Source: Spirochaetota bacterium
GTDB lineage: Bacteria; Spirochaetota; UBA12135; COTS27; JAFLEE01
Direction of reading: 5' to 3'
DNA length: 64,000 nt
Assembly: GCA_017302015.1 (NCBI GenBank)
Contig: JAFLEE010000009.1
Coordinates: 33,361 to 97,360 of the forward strand
The position numbers and the translations under genes were made by a program. Positions 52,920-61,632 of this stretch are shown here, piece by piece (position 1 is the first letter of the stretch; every line of letters begins with the position of its first letter). Below the pieces are notes generated by a model. The model was not told where the DNA came from and searched no databases. It worked only from the letters and a program-made list of their open reading frames with translations.

Positions 52920-52962
52920 GGGTCCGTCCAACTTGGCCTACGCTCTTAGGGGGGACGGACCC
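52920..52962 (+). promoter_or_regulatory. Leader inverted repeat before beta-helix gene
   Basis: GGGTCCGTCC (52920-52929) and GGACGGACCC (52953-52962), perfect 10-bp arms with a 23-nt loop, ending 3 nt before the GGAG ribosome site of the beta-helix gene. Could be an mRNA hairpin or an operator. Confidence 0.5.
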
Positions 52963-52975
52963 CCTGGAGCGCCCT

Positions 52976-54994
52976 ATGAGCCGATCGACGATGAAACCCG
53001 CCTCATCCTGCCGGTGCCTGGCCCTGTTCCTCGTCCTGACGCTCCAGGGCTTTTCCGCCCCGCCCGGTTTCCCGCAAGAGGCGGAATTGGAAAGATTCAT
53101 CCTCTCCAATCGGCCCGCCCCGGTCACCGGCTTCCCCACGCAGCGCACGGTGCGCTTCTCCGATTACGGGGCCATCCCCGATGATGGCATAGACGATCAG
53201 GGCGCCTTGGATCGCCTCGCGGCCGATTTGAAGGCCCACCCCGTTCCCACGGAGGTCCTCTTCGCCAAGGGGCTCTACCACCTAAGGCCCTGGGGCGGGA
53301 AGACACCGCCCCAGATCGACTACCATTGCCTTCTGCTGGAGGGCCTCGACCATCTCATCCTCCGGGGCGAGGGGGCGAGTTTCATCATCCAAAATCCCCA
53401 GGCGGGCTTCATCCGGCTCTTCAAGTGCCAACATGTGGTGCTTACCGGTTTTACGGTGGATTACGACCCCCTCCCCATGTCGCACGGGGTCATTCGCGCC
53501 GTGGATGCGGGGGAGAGGAGCGTTTCGGTTGAAATTCCCCCGGGCTTCCCCGCCCTCGACGCCTACTATATGGTGGGATCGCACCTGCCCGGCAGCCACT
53601 ACCAGGGGCGCAATATGGCCATGGTGATGGACCCCGCCACGGTCCGGCTCAAGCCCGATTGCGGCAATGCGGACAATATGGGGGGCGTGTGGTGGACCTC
53701 GGCGCGCGGCCAGGCGCCCCATTTCACCCTCACCGTGGAGCGCCGCGAAGACCTTCGGGGGGTGGCCGTGGGCGATGTGCTGGCCTTCCTCACCCCGCGT
53801 CGACCCATCGGCATCGTGAGACCGGTGCAATGCGAGGTCGTCACGCTCATCGGCATCACGGCCTTCATCACGCCCAATACCGGGTACTCGGGGGTGGGGG
53901 TCTCGGAATACAACGTGCTGCGGTGCCGTCTGCTCCTCAAGAAGGGCCGGTTCCTGACCTCCAATGCCGACGCCCTCACCTGCTTCGCCTACGGGCGCGT
54001 CGGCCCCTGGATCGAGGGATGCGTGTTCGAGAATACCCTCGACGACGTCATGCAGCCCGAGGGCTTCAAGGGGGCGCTGGAGGCCCTCATCGACGAGCGC
54101 CGTTTCCGCATGGGGGGGCTACGCGCCTCGACCCCCGCCGAGTGCCTGCGCCCCGGCGACCGCCTGCTCTTCTTCAACGCGAAGGACGCCGCCACCCTCT
54201 GCGTCGCCCGGGTCGCCGGGGTGGATGCGTCGAACCAGACCGTCACGACGCACGAACCGTTGCCGATGGCGCGGCTGCACCCCGTGCAGGGCGGGGAGGA
54301 TGGCGACCTCACGCTCATCTACAACCTCGACGCCAGCACGGCCTCCATGGTCATCCGCTCCAATCTCTTCTCCAATTGCATCGGCAACGCCCTCGTCTGC
54401 CATGTCCCGAAGCGGGGGGTGCTGGTGGAGGGCAACCGTTTCCTAAACGGCGTCGCGGGGATCCATTTCGCCAACCACGCCTCGTGGACCTATTACCCGG
54501 GGTACCCCGCGGCCCGCTACAAGCTCCTCGCCGCGGGAGCGGGGCCCGGCGAGCTTGATCCAGGGATGGGGGTGCCGCGCTTCACCGAGCGCATCCTCCT
54601 GCGCGACAACGTCTTCATCGGGGGGTACGCGTCGGAAAAGACCTACCGCGAAAAGCACGGCGCCATCAATTTTTTCCTTTACGGGGGTGCATGGCGCCTT
54701 CCCGCCTACGGGATCGGCTATGGAGACATCGCGATCTTGCGCAATCGTTTCGAGGGGATCCCGGCGAAATACGCCGTCCGGATCCACAACGCCGAGGGGG
54801 TCACGGTGGAGGGGAACTTCATCGCGATGGGTCCGAGCCCCGCCTTCGTGGATCCCCGCGACCCGGATCGGGCGGGTATCCAGGTGGGGTACTCACGCCG
54901 GGTTTGGGTCGGGCGCAACCGCTCGCAAGTAAAGGGTCCCCTGCTCGCCAAGGGGGAGCGGGTGGCCGACCTCGTCGTCGAAGGGGCGCCTTAG
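52976..54994 (+). CDS. Secreted right-handed beta-helix enzyme (GH110- or lyase-like)
   Basis: 672 residues from ATG 52976 (GGAG 6 nt upstream). Signal peptide about 1-28 (CLALFLVLTLQGFSA). Beta-helix rungs begin with FSDYGAIPDDGIDDQGALDRL and continue through LILRGEGASFIIQNP, HVVLTGFTVDYDP, VLRCRLLLKKGRFLTSN, IEGCVFENTLDDVMQ, ILLRDNVFIGG and ILRNRFEGIPAKYAVR. The DDGIDD start and ENTLDD patch resemble polysaccharide lyases and GH110 alpha-galactosidases; specificity cannot be set. Divergent from the AraC-GH78 pair. Confidence 0.8.
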   Translation: MSRSTMKPASSCRCLALFLVLTLQGFSAPPGFPQEAELERFILSNRPAPVTGFPTQRTVRFSDYGAIPDDGIDDQGALDRLAADLKAHPVPTEVLFAKGLYHLRPWGGKTPPQIDYHCLLLEGLDHLILRGEGASFIIQNPQAGFIRLFKCQHVVLTGFTVDYDPLPMSHGVIRAVDAGERSVSVEIPPGFPALDAYYMVGSHLPGSHYQGRNMAMVMDPATVRLKPDCGNADNMGGVWWTSARGQAPHFTLTVERREDLRGVAVGDVLAFLTPRRPIGIVRPVQCEVVTLIGITAFITPNTGYSGVGVSEYNVLRCRLLLKKGRFLTSNADALTCFAYGRVGPWIEGCVFENTLDDVMQPEGFKGALEALIDERRFRMGGLRASTPAECLRPGDRLLFFNAKDAATLCVARVAGVDASNQTVTTHEPLPMARLHPVQGGEDGDLTLIYNLDASTASMVIRSNLFSNCIGNALVCHVPKRGVLVEGNRFLNGVAGIHFANHASWTYYPGYPAARYKLLAAGAGPGELDPGMGVPRFTERILLRDNVFIGGYASEKTYREKHGAINFFLYGGAWRLPAYGIGYGDIAILRNRFEGIPAKYAVRIHNAEGVTVEGNFIAMGPSPAFVDPRDPDRAGIQVGYSRRVWVGRNRSQVKGPLLAKGERVADLVVEGAP

Positions 54995-55023
54995 GCGGGG
55001 AGCGGCGGCAAGCGAAGGGGTCG

Positions 55024-55677
55024 CTAGCGGGACGGAGCCGGCGCGGGGGGCCCGAGCGTCCGCTGCAGGTGGGAGAGGATTTTTTCCGGGGCCATTTGCC
55101 CCAGGGGGAGATGGGCGAGTTGACGCTTCAGGATGAGGAGCGTGAGCCCGTGGGCGTAGGCCCATTGGGAGACGGCGAAGGCCTCGCGCTGCTCGGGCGA
55201 CATGGCGGCGGCGTGGGGAAGGCCGGAGACGTATTTCACGAGCACCGCATAGGCCCCCTCGGAAGCGGTGTGCAGGCCGGGGGTGGCATCGAGGGCCAGG
55301 CGCCCATCGAACATCAAATGGAAGAGTTCGGGATGGCCGAGCCCGAAACGGACATAGGCCTCCCCGGTGGCCATGAGGGCGGAGGTGGGATCGCCCGCGG
55401 CCTGGGCGGCGCTTTCCATGGCGGCGGCGAAACGTCGGTAGCCCTCTTCGGCCAGGCCGGCCAGGAGCTCGGTCTTGTCGGCGAAATGGCGATAGGGGGC
55501 GCTATGGCTGACCTTGGCCAAGCGGGCGACCGCGCGAAGGCTGAGGCCCTCATCCCGCCCCCGGGCGAGCAATTGGAGCCCCGCGGCGATGAGCGCCGCG
55601 CGCAGATTGCCATGGTGGTACTCGGAGGGGGGGGCTTTTTTCCGCTTTCGTGGGGAAGGGGGGCGTTTTTTTTCCAC
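55024..55677 (-). CDS. TetR-family transcriptional regulator
   Basis: 217 residues from GTG 55677; a TTG at 55716 would lie almost on the promoter. A basic N-terminal tail (KKRPPSPRKRKK) precedes the HTH (EYHHGNLRAALIAAGLQLLA..GLSLRAVARLAKVSHSAPYRHFADKTELLAGLAEEGY), then a ligand domain of the WHG type (about 95-210). The divergent cyclase gene shares a large palindrome that should be its operator. Ligand unknown. Confidence 0.88.
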   Translation of the reverse strand: MEKKRPPSPRKRKKAPPSEYHHGNLRAALIAAGLQLLARGRDEGLSLRAVARLAKVSHSAPYRHFADKTELLAGLAEEGYRRFAAAMESAAQAAGDPTSALMATGEAYVRFGLGHPELFHLMFDGRLALDATPGLHTASEGAYAVLVKYVSGLPHAAAMSPEQREAFAVSQWAYAHGLTLLILKRQLAHLPLGQMAPEKILSHLQRTLGPPAPAPSR

Positions 55678-55717
55678 GGGTAAGGCGAGCGTACCCCGGA
55701 ATTCCGGAGAAGTCAAT

Positions 55718-55760
55718 AAATGTATCCAGTGTCTACATTATGTTGACACTGGATACATTT
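55718..55760. promoter_or_regulatory. 43-bp near-perfect palindrome, TetR operator and divergent promoters
   Basis: Arms AAATGTATCCAGTGTC (55718-55733) and GACACTGGATACATTT (55745-55760) match exactly over 16 bp; the 11-bp centre (TACATTATGTT) is itself mostly symmetric. It can also be read as two overlapping sites of form AATGTA-N9-TACATT. TTGACA (55743-55748) lies in it, and mirrored TACATT boxes could act as -10 elements on both strands. Confidence 0.85.
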
Positions 55761-55778
55761 TGGATCAAACTCGGGAAT

Positions 55779-57434
55779 ATGGCACAAGCATGGCCGGCTC
55801 CCTTCCCGCCCGTCGGGCCCTCCGCGGCCGCGGGGCATCCGTCGGCGAACTCGCAGGGAGTCCCGGTCCGGAGGATCCCGAGCCGCGCCGAGGTGGTCTT
55901 CCTCTACTCCGCCGTGAGCACGGGCTCAAACCTCCTGGGCACGGTCTTCACCCTTTTTTTGGCACCGGTCATGCTGCTACCCTTCGACCGGGGCCTCTAC
56001 CTCGGAATGTCCCGCGCGGCGGGGGTTTGGGAGCCGTGGGTGGGTTTCGTCGCCTTCCCCTTTCTGATCGCGGCCCTCCTGCCGCTCACCTTCCGCGCCA
56101 CCCGAGTCTTTGACCGCGCGCGGCGGCATGAGCCCGCGCGCCCCGAAGAGGAGGCGCGCTTCCTCGATTTCCCCCTCGTCCTCTCGCTCCTGGGCCTGGG
56201 AGGTTGGCTCCTGACCTGGCTGGCGCATGTGGCCGCCGTGTACGCGGCGGGCTACGGGTCGGACACGATCTATTTCGTGCGCACGCTGCCGCTCTACCTC
56301 ACCACCGGGGGGATCGTCTTCGTCTCCGCCTATTACGCCCTCGACGCCCTCAACCGGCACCGCTATATCCCCGTCCTTTTCCCCGCGGGCCGGCTCGCCG
56401 AGATCCGCGCGCTTCGGCTTTCGGTTCGGTCGCGCTTCCTCATCCTTTTCATCGCGGTGGGGCTCAATCCGCTCCTCATCATCGGCACCTCGTTGGTGGT
56501 CGCCCAACTTCGCCTTGAGACTGCGGGGCTGGGCGGACCCTGGGCGGCCTCCCTCGCGGTCGTGCTCGCGCTGCTCGCCGCGGGCCTCGCCCTCACCGCC
56601 GCGTTGGCCTCGGCCTTTTCCGGGCCGCTCCAGAGCATGGCCCGGGCGGCGCGGCGCATCGGCGACGGCGATTTCTCCGCCCGCGTCCCCGTGAACACCG
56701 TGGACGAACTCGGCCTCCTCGGCGAACGCATGAACGGCATGGCCGAGGGCCTCGCCGAGCGCGAACGGATGCGGGAGACCTTCGGCCAGGTGGTCGACCC
56801 GCGGGTGCGGGACCTCCTCTTGAGCGACAAGATCGAGGGCGAACTCCTCACGGCGACCGTGCTCTTCCTGGACGTGCGGGGATTCACCACTCTCAGCGAG
56901 GGCCGGGACCCGCGCCAGGTCGTCTCGCTCCTCAACCGGCTCTTCTCACGCGTCACGGCCAGGGTGGAGGCGAACGGGGGCCTCGTCAATAAGTTCATCG
57001 GCGACGCGGTGCTCGCGGTCTTCGGCGCGCCCCTGCCGTTGCCGGGCCACGCCTCCCACGCCGTCGCCTGCGCGGGGGAGCTCCTCGCCGAGGTGCGGGA
57101 CCTCGGGCGCGAACTCGCGGCCGAGGGGCAACCGGCCGTGCGGGTCGGCATCGGCATCCATACCGGCGAGGTCATGGCGGGGCGCATCGGCGGCGAGGGG
57201 CGGTTGGAATACACCGTCATCGGCGACGCGGTCAACGTGGCCTCCCGCCTGGAATCCGCGACGAAGGAATTGGGCACCCCCGTGGCCATCAGCGCCGATT
57301 GCCGCGCGGCCTTGGGCGCGGGGGAGAGGGAGAGCCTGCGGGCCTTGCGCGCCATCGCGGTCAAGGGGCGCCGGGAACCGGTGACGGTCTACGGCCTATC
57401 GGCCATCGAACCAGACGAGGAGAAAGGAACATGA
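55779..57434 (+). CDS. Membrane class III adenylate/guanylate cyclase with HAMP domain
   Basis: 551 residues from ATG 55779, just past the operator. About six membrane helices in the first 290 residues, a HAMP linker (SGPLQSMARAARRIGDGDFSARVPVNTVDELGLLGERMNGMAEGL), then a class III cyclase domain (about 365-540). Metal-binding Asp residues in LFLDVRGFTTLSE and IGDAVLAVFG, substrate/transition-state residues in VNKFIGDAV and YTVIGDAVNVASRLE. Both metal Asps and the NxxxR motif are present, so activity is expected. The stop overlaps the next ATG (ATGA). Confidence 0.92.
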   Translation: MAQAWPAPFPPVGPSAAAGHPSANSQGVPVRRIPSRAEVVFLYSAVSTGSNLLGTVFTLFLAPVMLLPFDRGLYLGMSRAAGVWEPWVGFVAFPFLIAALLPLTFRATRVFDRARRHEPARPEEEARFLDFPLVLSLLGLGGWLLTWLAHVAAVYAAGYGSDTIYFVRTLPLYLTTGGIVFVSAYYALDALNRHRYIPVLFPAGRLAEIRALRLSVRSRFLILFIAVGLNPLLIIGTSLVVAQLRLETAGLGGPWAASLAVVLALLAAGLALTAALASAFSGPLQSMARAARRIGDGDFSARVPVNTVDELGLLGERMNGMAEGLAERERMRETFGQVVDPRVRDLLLSDKIEGELLTATVLFLDVRGFTTLSEGRDPRQVVSLLNRLFSRVTARVEANGGLVNKFIGDAVLAVFGAPLPLPGHASHAVACAGELLAEVRDLGRELAAEGQPAVRVGIGIHTGEVMAGRIGGEGRLEYTVIGDAVNVASRLESATKELGTPVAISADCRAALGAGERESLRALRAIAVKGRREPVTVYGLSAIEPDEEKGT

Positions 57435-59020
57435 ATACTGAAGAAACCCAATGGGACGCCATCGTCGTCGGCTCCGGCATCGGCGGCATGGCGGTGGCCT
57501 CCATCCTCAGCCGCCTCCAGAAGAAGCGGGTGCTGGTGCTTGAGCGGCACTGGGTCCCCGGGGGCCAGACCCACGAGTTCACCCGCAAGGGGAAGTATTC
57601 GTGGGATGTGGGCCTCCATTACGTCGGCGGCATGGAAGTCGGAAGCCCGTCCCGGGGCATCATGGATTATGTCACCGGAGGCGGGGTCGATTGGAATCCC
57701 CTCCCCGATGCCTTCGAGCACCTCTCCTTCCCCGGGGCTGAGTTCCAGATGCCGAAGACCGAGGAGGCCATGATCCGGGCCCTGGGCGCGCGCTTCCCGG
57801 GGGAGGCGAAGGGCATCCGGGCCTTCTTCAAGGACATGAAGCGGGCCACCGATTGGATGACCCTGGATTTCAGCCGCCAACTCATGCCCCCGCCCATCGC
57901 CGCGATCACGGGTCTTCTCGCCGCACGGCACCGCGCCATGGCCACCGCGCCCACGGCTCGGGCCCTGGGCAAGCGCGTGAAGGATCCCCTCCTCAAGGCC
58001 ATCCTCACGGGCACTTGGGGCGATTATGGGCTCCCGCCGGGGCGAAGCGCCTTCGCCCTCCATAGCCTCGTGGTGCGCAGTTACCTGGAGGGCGCGTGGT
58101 TCCCCGAGGGCGGCGCCTCGACCCTCGCGTCCTCGATTTCGCGCGTGGTCGAAAACGCCGGCGGGCGCATCGTCGTCAGCGCCGAGGTCCTGGAGATCCT
58201 CGTGGACCGGGGCGCCGCGAAGGGCGTGCGCGTGCGCCTCGGCAAGGGCGCGGGCGCCCGGGAGGCGACCTTCGAGGCGCCCCTCATTTTCTCCGCCGCC
58301 GGAGCGGGGGTGACCTACGGGAAACTGCTCCGTCCCCATGTTCCCGCGGCTTGGGTCGAGGCCTTGGAGAAATTCCCCGCAGGCATGAGCGCCGTGACCC
58401 TGTTCCTCGGTCTCAAGGACGATCCAAGTTCCCTCGGATTCCGCGGCGAAAACCGGTGGATCTACGGTTCGACCGACCACGACGCCCTCGCCGCCAACGG
58501 GGCTTCCCTCCTGGACGGCCGGCCCGGCTCCTGTTTCCTCTCCTTCCCCTCCCTCAAGCAGAAAAATCCAAAATACCATACCGCCGAGATCATCAGCCAT
58601 GCCGTGGCCTCTGATTTCTCGAAGTGGGCGGGCAGTACTTGGATGAAGCGGGGAGAGGACTACCTCGCCGCGAAGGAGCGCATCGCAGACGGCCTCCTCG
58701 ATTTCGTGGAGGCGCGGCACCCGGGCTTCAAGGCCCTGGTGGATTACCGCGAACTCTCCACCCCGCTCAGTTACGAGTCGTTCCTCGGTTGGCGCCGCGG
58801 CGAGTTCTACGGCCTGGCGGGGGTCGGGGGACGCTACGCGCTTCCCTGGTTGCGCGTGCGGACGCCGGTGCGCGGCTGCTATCTGGCCGGCTGCGACGTC
58901 ATGAGCCTCGGGATCATGGGCGCCCTCATGGGCGGCGTCGCCGCCGCGGCGATCAGCATGGGGCCGGCCGGGTGGCCGAAAGTAATGAAGGCGATGCGCA
59001 CGGCCCGGCCAGCGAAATAG
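57431..59020 (+). CDS. Phytoene desaturase/retinol saturase-like FAD oxidoreductase
   Basis: 529 residues from ATG 57431 (AAAGGA upstream, 4-nt overlap with the cyclase). FAD-binding motif AIVVGSGIGGMAVASILSRLQKKRVLVLERHWVPGGQTHEF at the N-terminus, and the C-terminal GCYLAGCDVMSLGIMGALMGG segment, characteristic of CrtI/CrtISO/RetSat enzymes that desaturate, isomerise or saturate polyenes. No other carotenoid genes lie nearby, so the substrate is unknown; control by TetR and cyclase coupling suggest a lipid-signal or detoxification role. Confidence 0.87.
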   Translation: MNTEETQWDAIVVGSGIGGMAVASILSRLQKKRVLVLERHWVPGGQTHEFTRKGKYSWDVGLHYVGGMEVGSPSRGIMDYVTGGGVDWNPLPDAFEHLSFPGAEFQMPKTEEAMIRALGARFPGEAKGIRAFFKDMKRATDWMTLDFSRQLMPPPIAAITGLLAARHRAMATAPTARALGKRVKDPLLKAILTGTWGDYGLPPGRSAFALHSLVVRSYLEGAWFPEGGASTLASSISRVVENAGGRIVVSAEVLEILVDRGAAKGVRVRLGKGAGAREATFEAPLIFSAAGAGVTYGKLLRPHVPAAWVEALEKFPAGMSAVTLFLGLKDDPSSLGFRGENRWIYGSTDHDALAANGASLLDGRPGSCFLSFPSLKQKNPKYHTAEIISHAVASDFSKWAGSTWMKRGEDYLAAKERIADGLLDFVEARHPGFKALVDYRELSTPLSYESFLGWRRGEFYGLAGVGGRYALPWLRVRTPVRGCYLAGCDVMSLGIMGALMGGVAAAAISMGPAGWPKVMKAMRTARPAK

Positions 59021-59053
59021 CTACGGCGTCGGCGACAGGCGGGAATAGTCCCC

Positions 59054-59677
59054 TTACCCGCCCCGGTGATAGAGCGCCAGGCCCGCCCCGGCGGCCACGA
59101 AGAGCGCCCCGAAGAGGCGGTTCATCGATCGGATTTGCCCAGGCCGCTGGAAGAGTTGGAGGACGCGGGAAGCGAAGATGGTGTAGCCGCTCATGACGAT
59201 GAGATCGGTGGCGAGCAGCGTGAGGGCGCAGGCGAGGTACTGGGGCGCCAGTGCGCGCATCGGATCGATGAATTGCGGCAGCACGGCGAGCATGAAGAGG
59301 ATGCCCTTGGGATTCGTGGTGTTGACGAGGAACGCCTCCCAGAAGAGGCGACGGGCGTCCGCTTGGGCCGGTGCTCTGATTCCCGGGGCCTCGCTCTTGC
59401 TGAAAAACTGCCTGAGGCCGAGCCAGGCGAGGTAGCCCGCCCCCGCCCATTTCATCGCCTGGAACGCGCGGGGACTCGCCACCAGGACCGCCCCCGCCCC
59501 CGTGGAAACGGTGAGGAGCAGGACCATGGCGCCGGCCTCCAACCCCAGCAGGTTCCACCAACCTTTGCGGAAACCCCATCGCAGGCCCGTGCCCATCGAT
59601 TTGAGCGCGCCCGGCCCGGGCGATAGGCAGATGAGCCAAGCGGCGAGGAAAAAAGCGGTCCAAGTTTGAAAATCCAT
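59054..59677 (-). CDS. LysE/RhtB-family amino-acid exporter
   Basis: 207 residues, six predicted helices. N-terminal FFLAAWLICLSPGPGALKSMGTGLRWGFRKGWWN and the central FLVNTTNPKGILFMLAVLPQFI are family signatures (the usual NPKAxLFF motif is NPKGILFM). Exports amino acids or derivatives. The intergenic region to the convergent desaturase gene is 33 bp. Confidence 0.92.
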   Translation of the reverse strand: MDFQTWTAFFLAAWLICLSPGPGALKSMGTGLRWGFRKGWWNLLGLEAGAMVLLLTVSTGAGAVLVASPRAFQAMKWAGAGYLAWLGLRQFFSKSEAPGIRAPAQADARRLFWEAFLVNTTNPKGILFMLAVLPQFIDPMRALAPQYLACALTLLATDLIVMSGYTIFASRVLQLFQRPGQIRSMNRLFGALFVAAGAGLALYHRGG

Positions 59678-59842
59678 CGATTTCCGGTTCCGTCGGGTCC
59701 CGCTATTTTACGACGGACGGGACAGGGGAGGGACCCGGGCGAAGCGCCTACCGAGCGGCACGCGGGGTCGGGCAACGGCGTCCAAAGGAATCGAGTTCGC
59801 CGAAAACGCCTCTAGGGCGGCCCAAGAATCTGCTTTCGAGCC

Positions 59843-59870
59843 ATGGTGCCATACTATATTGAAGCACCAT
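59843..59870. promoter_or_regulatory. Inverted repeat flanking the -10 of the DUF4955-like gene
   Basis: ATGGTGC (59843-59849) and GCACCAT (59864-59870), perfect 7-bp arms around 14 bp that hold TATATT (59855-59860). The right arm includes the first two bases of ATG 59869. The -10 ends 8 nt before the start codon and no Shine-Dalgarno is evident. It could be a repressor site covering promoter and start. Confidence 0.5.
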
Positions 59871-61437
59871 GAAAACGATCCTCCCCGGCCGGCTCCATCC
59901 CCACGCGCTCTTCGTCGCTTTTCTGTTGGCCTCGAGCGCCCTCGGCGCCGCGGACACCCCGCTCTGGCAAGAGTACGTAAAGGCCCGAAAAAGCGGGGGG
60001 GAGGCGCTCCTGCCGGATTTCAGTTACGCGGGCTATGCCCACGGAGAGGCGCCCATCCCCCAAGCGGCGGGGCCGATCTTCAAGGTCCGCGACTACGGGG
60101 CGATCCCCGATGATGAACGCGCCGATTTCGAGGCCATCCAGAAGGCCGTGGATGCGGCCGGCGCGGCCGGCGGCGGGGTGGTCCTCTTCGAGAAGGGCGT
60201 CTACCTCATCAATGTCGACAGCGAGTCCGCCACCAATACCCGGATTTTCCTGGGGAAGAGCGGCGTCGTGCTGCGGGGCGCGGGCGACGGGCCGGACGGC
60301 ACGGTCCTCTATTCCCCCGCCGAGATGCAGCCGACGAACCCCAACGAGATGTGGACGGGGCGCTGCCCGGTGGTCGCCTCGGGCCTCAAGTTCGGTTCGC
60401 GCAAGGCCAAGGTGATAGCGGCCGCTCCCATGAACTCCTTCCGCCTCACGGTCGACAAGGCCGGTGTCTTCAAGGTCGGCGACCGCATCCGCCTCAGCCT
60501 GACGCGCAAGGGCGAGGCCGCGGCGCCCTTCGTCGCCCCCCACGAATGGTCGCCGAAATGGACCTCGGGGATCGGCATCCGCGAGTTCCATGAGATCGCC
60601 GCGGTCGAGGGGGACCGCCTCGTGCTCGCGGAGCCCCTCATGATCGCCGTGGACGACAAGGGGGATTGGAGCGTACAGGAGATGAACTTCATCTCCAATG
60701 TGGGATTCGAGGGGCTGCGCTTCCGGGGGAACTGGAAGGAGAAGTTCGTCCACCACCGGAGTTGGCGCGACGATTCCGCCTGGCGGGGGATCGTGATGAC
60801 CGGCGTCGAGAACGCCTGGGTGCGTTCCTGCACCTTCGAGGACATGTGCTGGGCCCTCTATGTCACCTCCAGCCGCCAGGTCACCTGCCAGGATCTTCGG
60901 ATCGTGGGCACCCCGGCGCATTTCGGCATGCAGGTCATGGGCACCTATGGGGTCCTCGGCGTCCGGGTGCGCGACGAGGCGGGGCACCACCATGGGCCGA
61001 GCCTGCAAAGCGGCAGTTGCGCCACGGTCTACCATCAGTGCGTCTGGTCTCCCCACGAGAGTTTCGATAGCCACGCCAATAACGCCTACGCCACCCTCCA
61101 TGACCGCAGCGAGGGCGGCCTCAATCTGAAGGGCGTCGGGGGCGCCGAGAATAATTTCCCCCACCACCTCCACGCCCTCGTGCTTTGGAACCTCAAGGTT
61201 TCCGAAACCTGCGCCAAGCCCGCCGACTTCTGGTCTTTCGGCAAGCAGGGCTACGGCGTCACCTTCGCCCAGGTGATCCTCGCGGGCCTCCATGGGGAGC
61301 CCCAAGAGGTCGTCGCCGAGTCCATCTTTCGGAACGAATCCCCCGGCGAAGAGGTCGCTCCGCGGTCCCTTTGGCTGGCCCAATTGAGGGAGCGCCTGGG
61401 GAAGATCCCGCCGTATTTCCAGGATTTGGCCAAGTAG
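59869..61437 (+). CDS. Secreted beta-helix lyase-like protein (DUF4955-type)
   Basis: 522 residues. Signal peptide about 1-27 (LFVAFLLASSALGA). Next, LPDFSYAGYAHGEAPIPQA, FKVRDYGAIPDDERADFEAIQKAVDAA and GGGVVLFEKGVYLIN: the arrangement found in DUF4955-type right-handed beta-helix proteins acting on pectin-like or other acidic glycans. Middle rungs include FISNVGFEGLRFRGN, VRSCTFEDMCWALYV, VYHQCVWSPHESFDSHANN and LHDRSEGGLNLKGVGG. Catalytic residues cannot be assigned. A KDG-type kinase follows, consistent with uronate release. Confidence 0.8.
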   Translation: MKTILPGRLHPHALFVAFLLASSALGAADTPLWQEYVKARKSGGEALLPDFSYAGYAHGEAPIPQAAGPIFKVRDYGAIPDDERADFEAIQKAVDAAGAAGGGVVLFEKGVYLINVDSESATNTRIFLGKSGVVLRGAGDGPDGTVLYSPAEMQPTNPNEMWTGRCPVVASGLKFGSRKAKVIAAAPMNSFRLTVDKAGVFKVGDRIRLSLTRKGEAAAPFVAPHEWSPKWTSGIGIREFHEIAAVEGDRLVLAEPLMIAVDDKGDWSVQEMNFISNVGFEGLRFRGNWKEKFVHHRSWRDDSAWRGIVMTGVENAWVRSCTFEDMCWALYVTSSRQVTCQDLRIVGTPAHFGMQVMGTYGVLGVRVRDEAGHHHGPSLQSGSCATVYHQCVWSPHESFDSHANNAYATLHDRSEGGLNLKGVGGAENNFPHHLHALVLWNLKVSETCAKPADFWSFGKQGYGVTFAQVILAGLHGEPQEVVAESIFRNESPGEEVAPRSLWLAQLRERLGKIPPYFQDLAK

Positions 61438-61519
61438 GGGATGGACGGGGCGTTGCCCTCGGGCGACTGCCCGCGATCTTGTCGGAAGCCGCCCGGGAGC
61501 CCTCCGGGAGAGCCTCTTG

Positions 61520-61533
61520 TGCAACCGGTTGCA
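61520..61533. promoter_or_regulatory. LacI-type operator TGCAACCGGTTGCA
   Basis: Perfect 14-bp palindrome with the central CG of LacI-family operators. It overlaps the -35 box of the kinase promoter, predicting repression. No LacI gene is adjacent; the LacI protein at 25821 has a different operator. Confidence 0.75.
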
Positions 61534-61557
61534 GAATCGTAAATTTAAGTCTATACT
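61529..61557 (+). promoter_or_regulatory. Promoter of sugar kinase gene
   Basis: TTGCAG (61529-61534), 17 nt, TATACT (61552-61557), giving a leader of about 70 nt before ATG 61633 with an AGGAG ribosome site. Confidence 0.75.
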
Positions 61558-61632
61558 TTTCCACGACGGCGGAGAAAAATCACCCATCGATAGGCCCCCG
61601 GCCGAAAGCCGCGCCTTCAAACAGGAGTGCCC

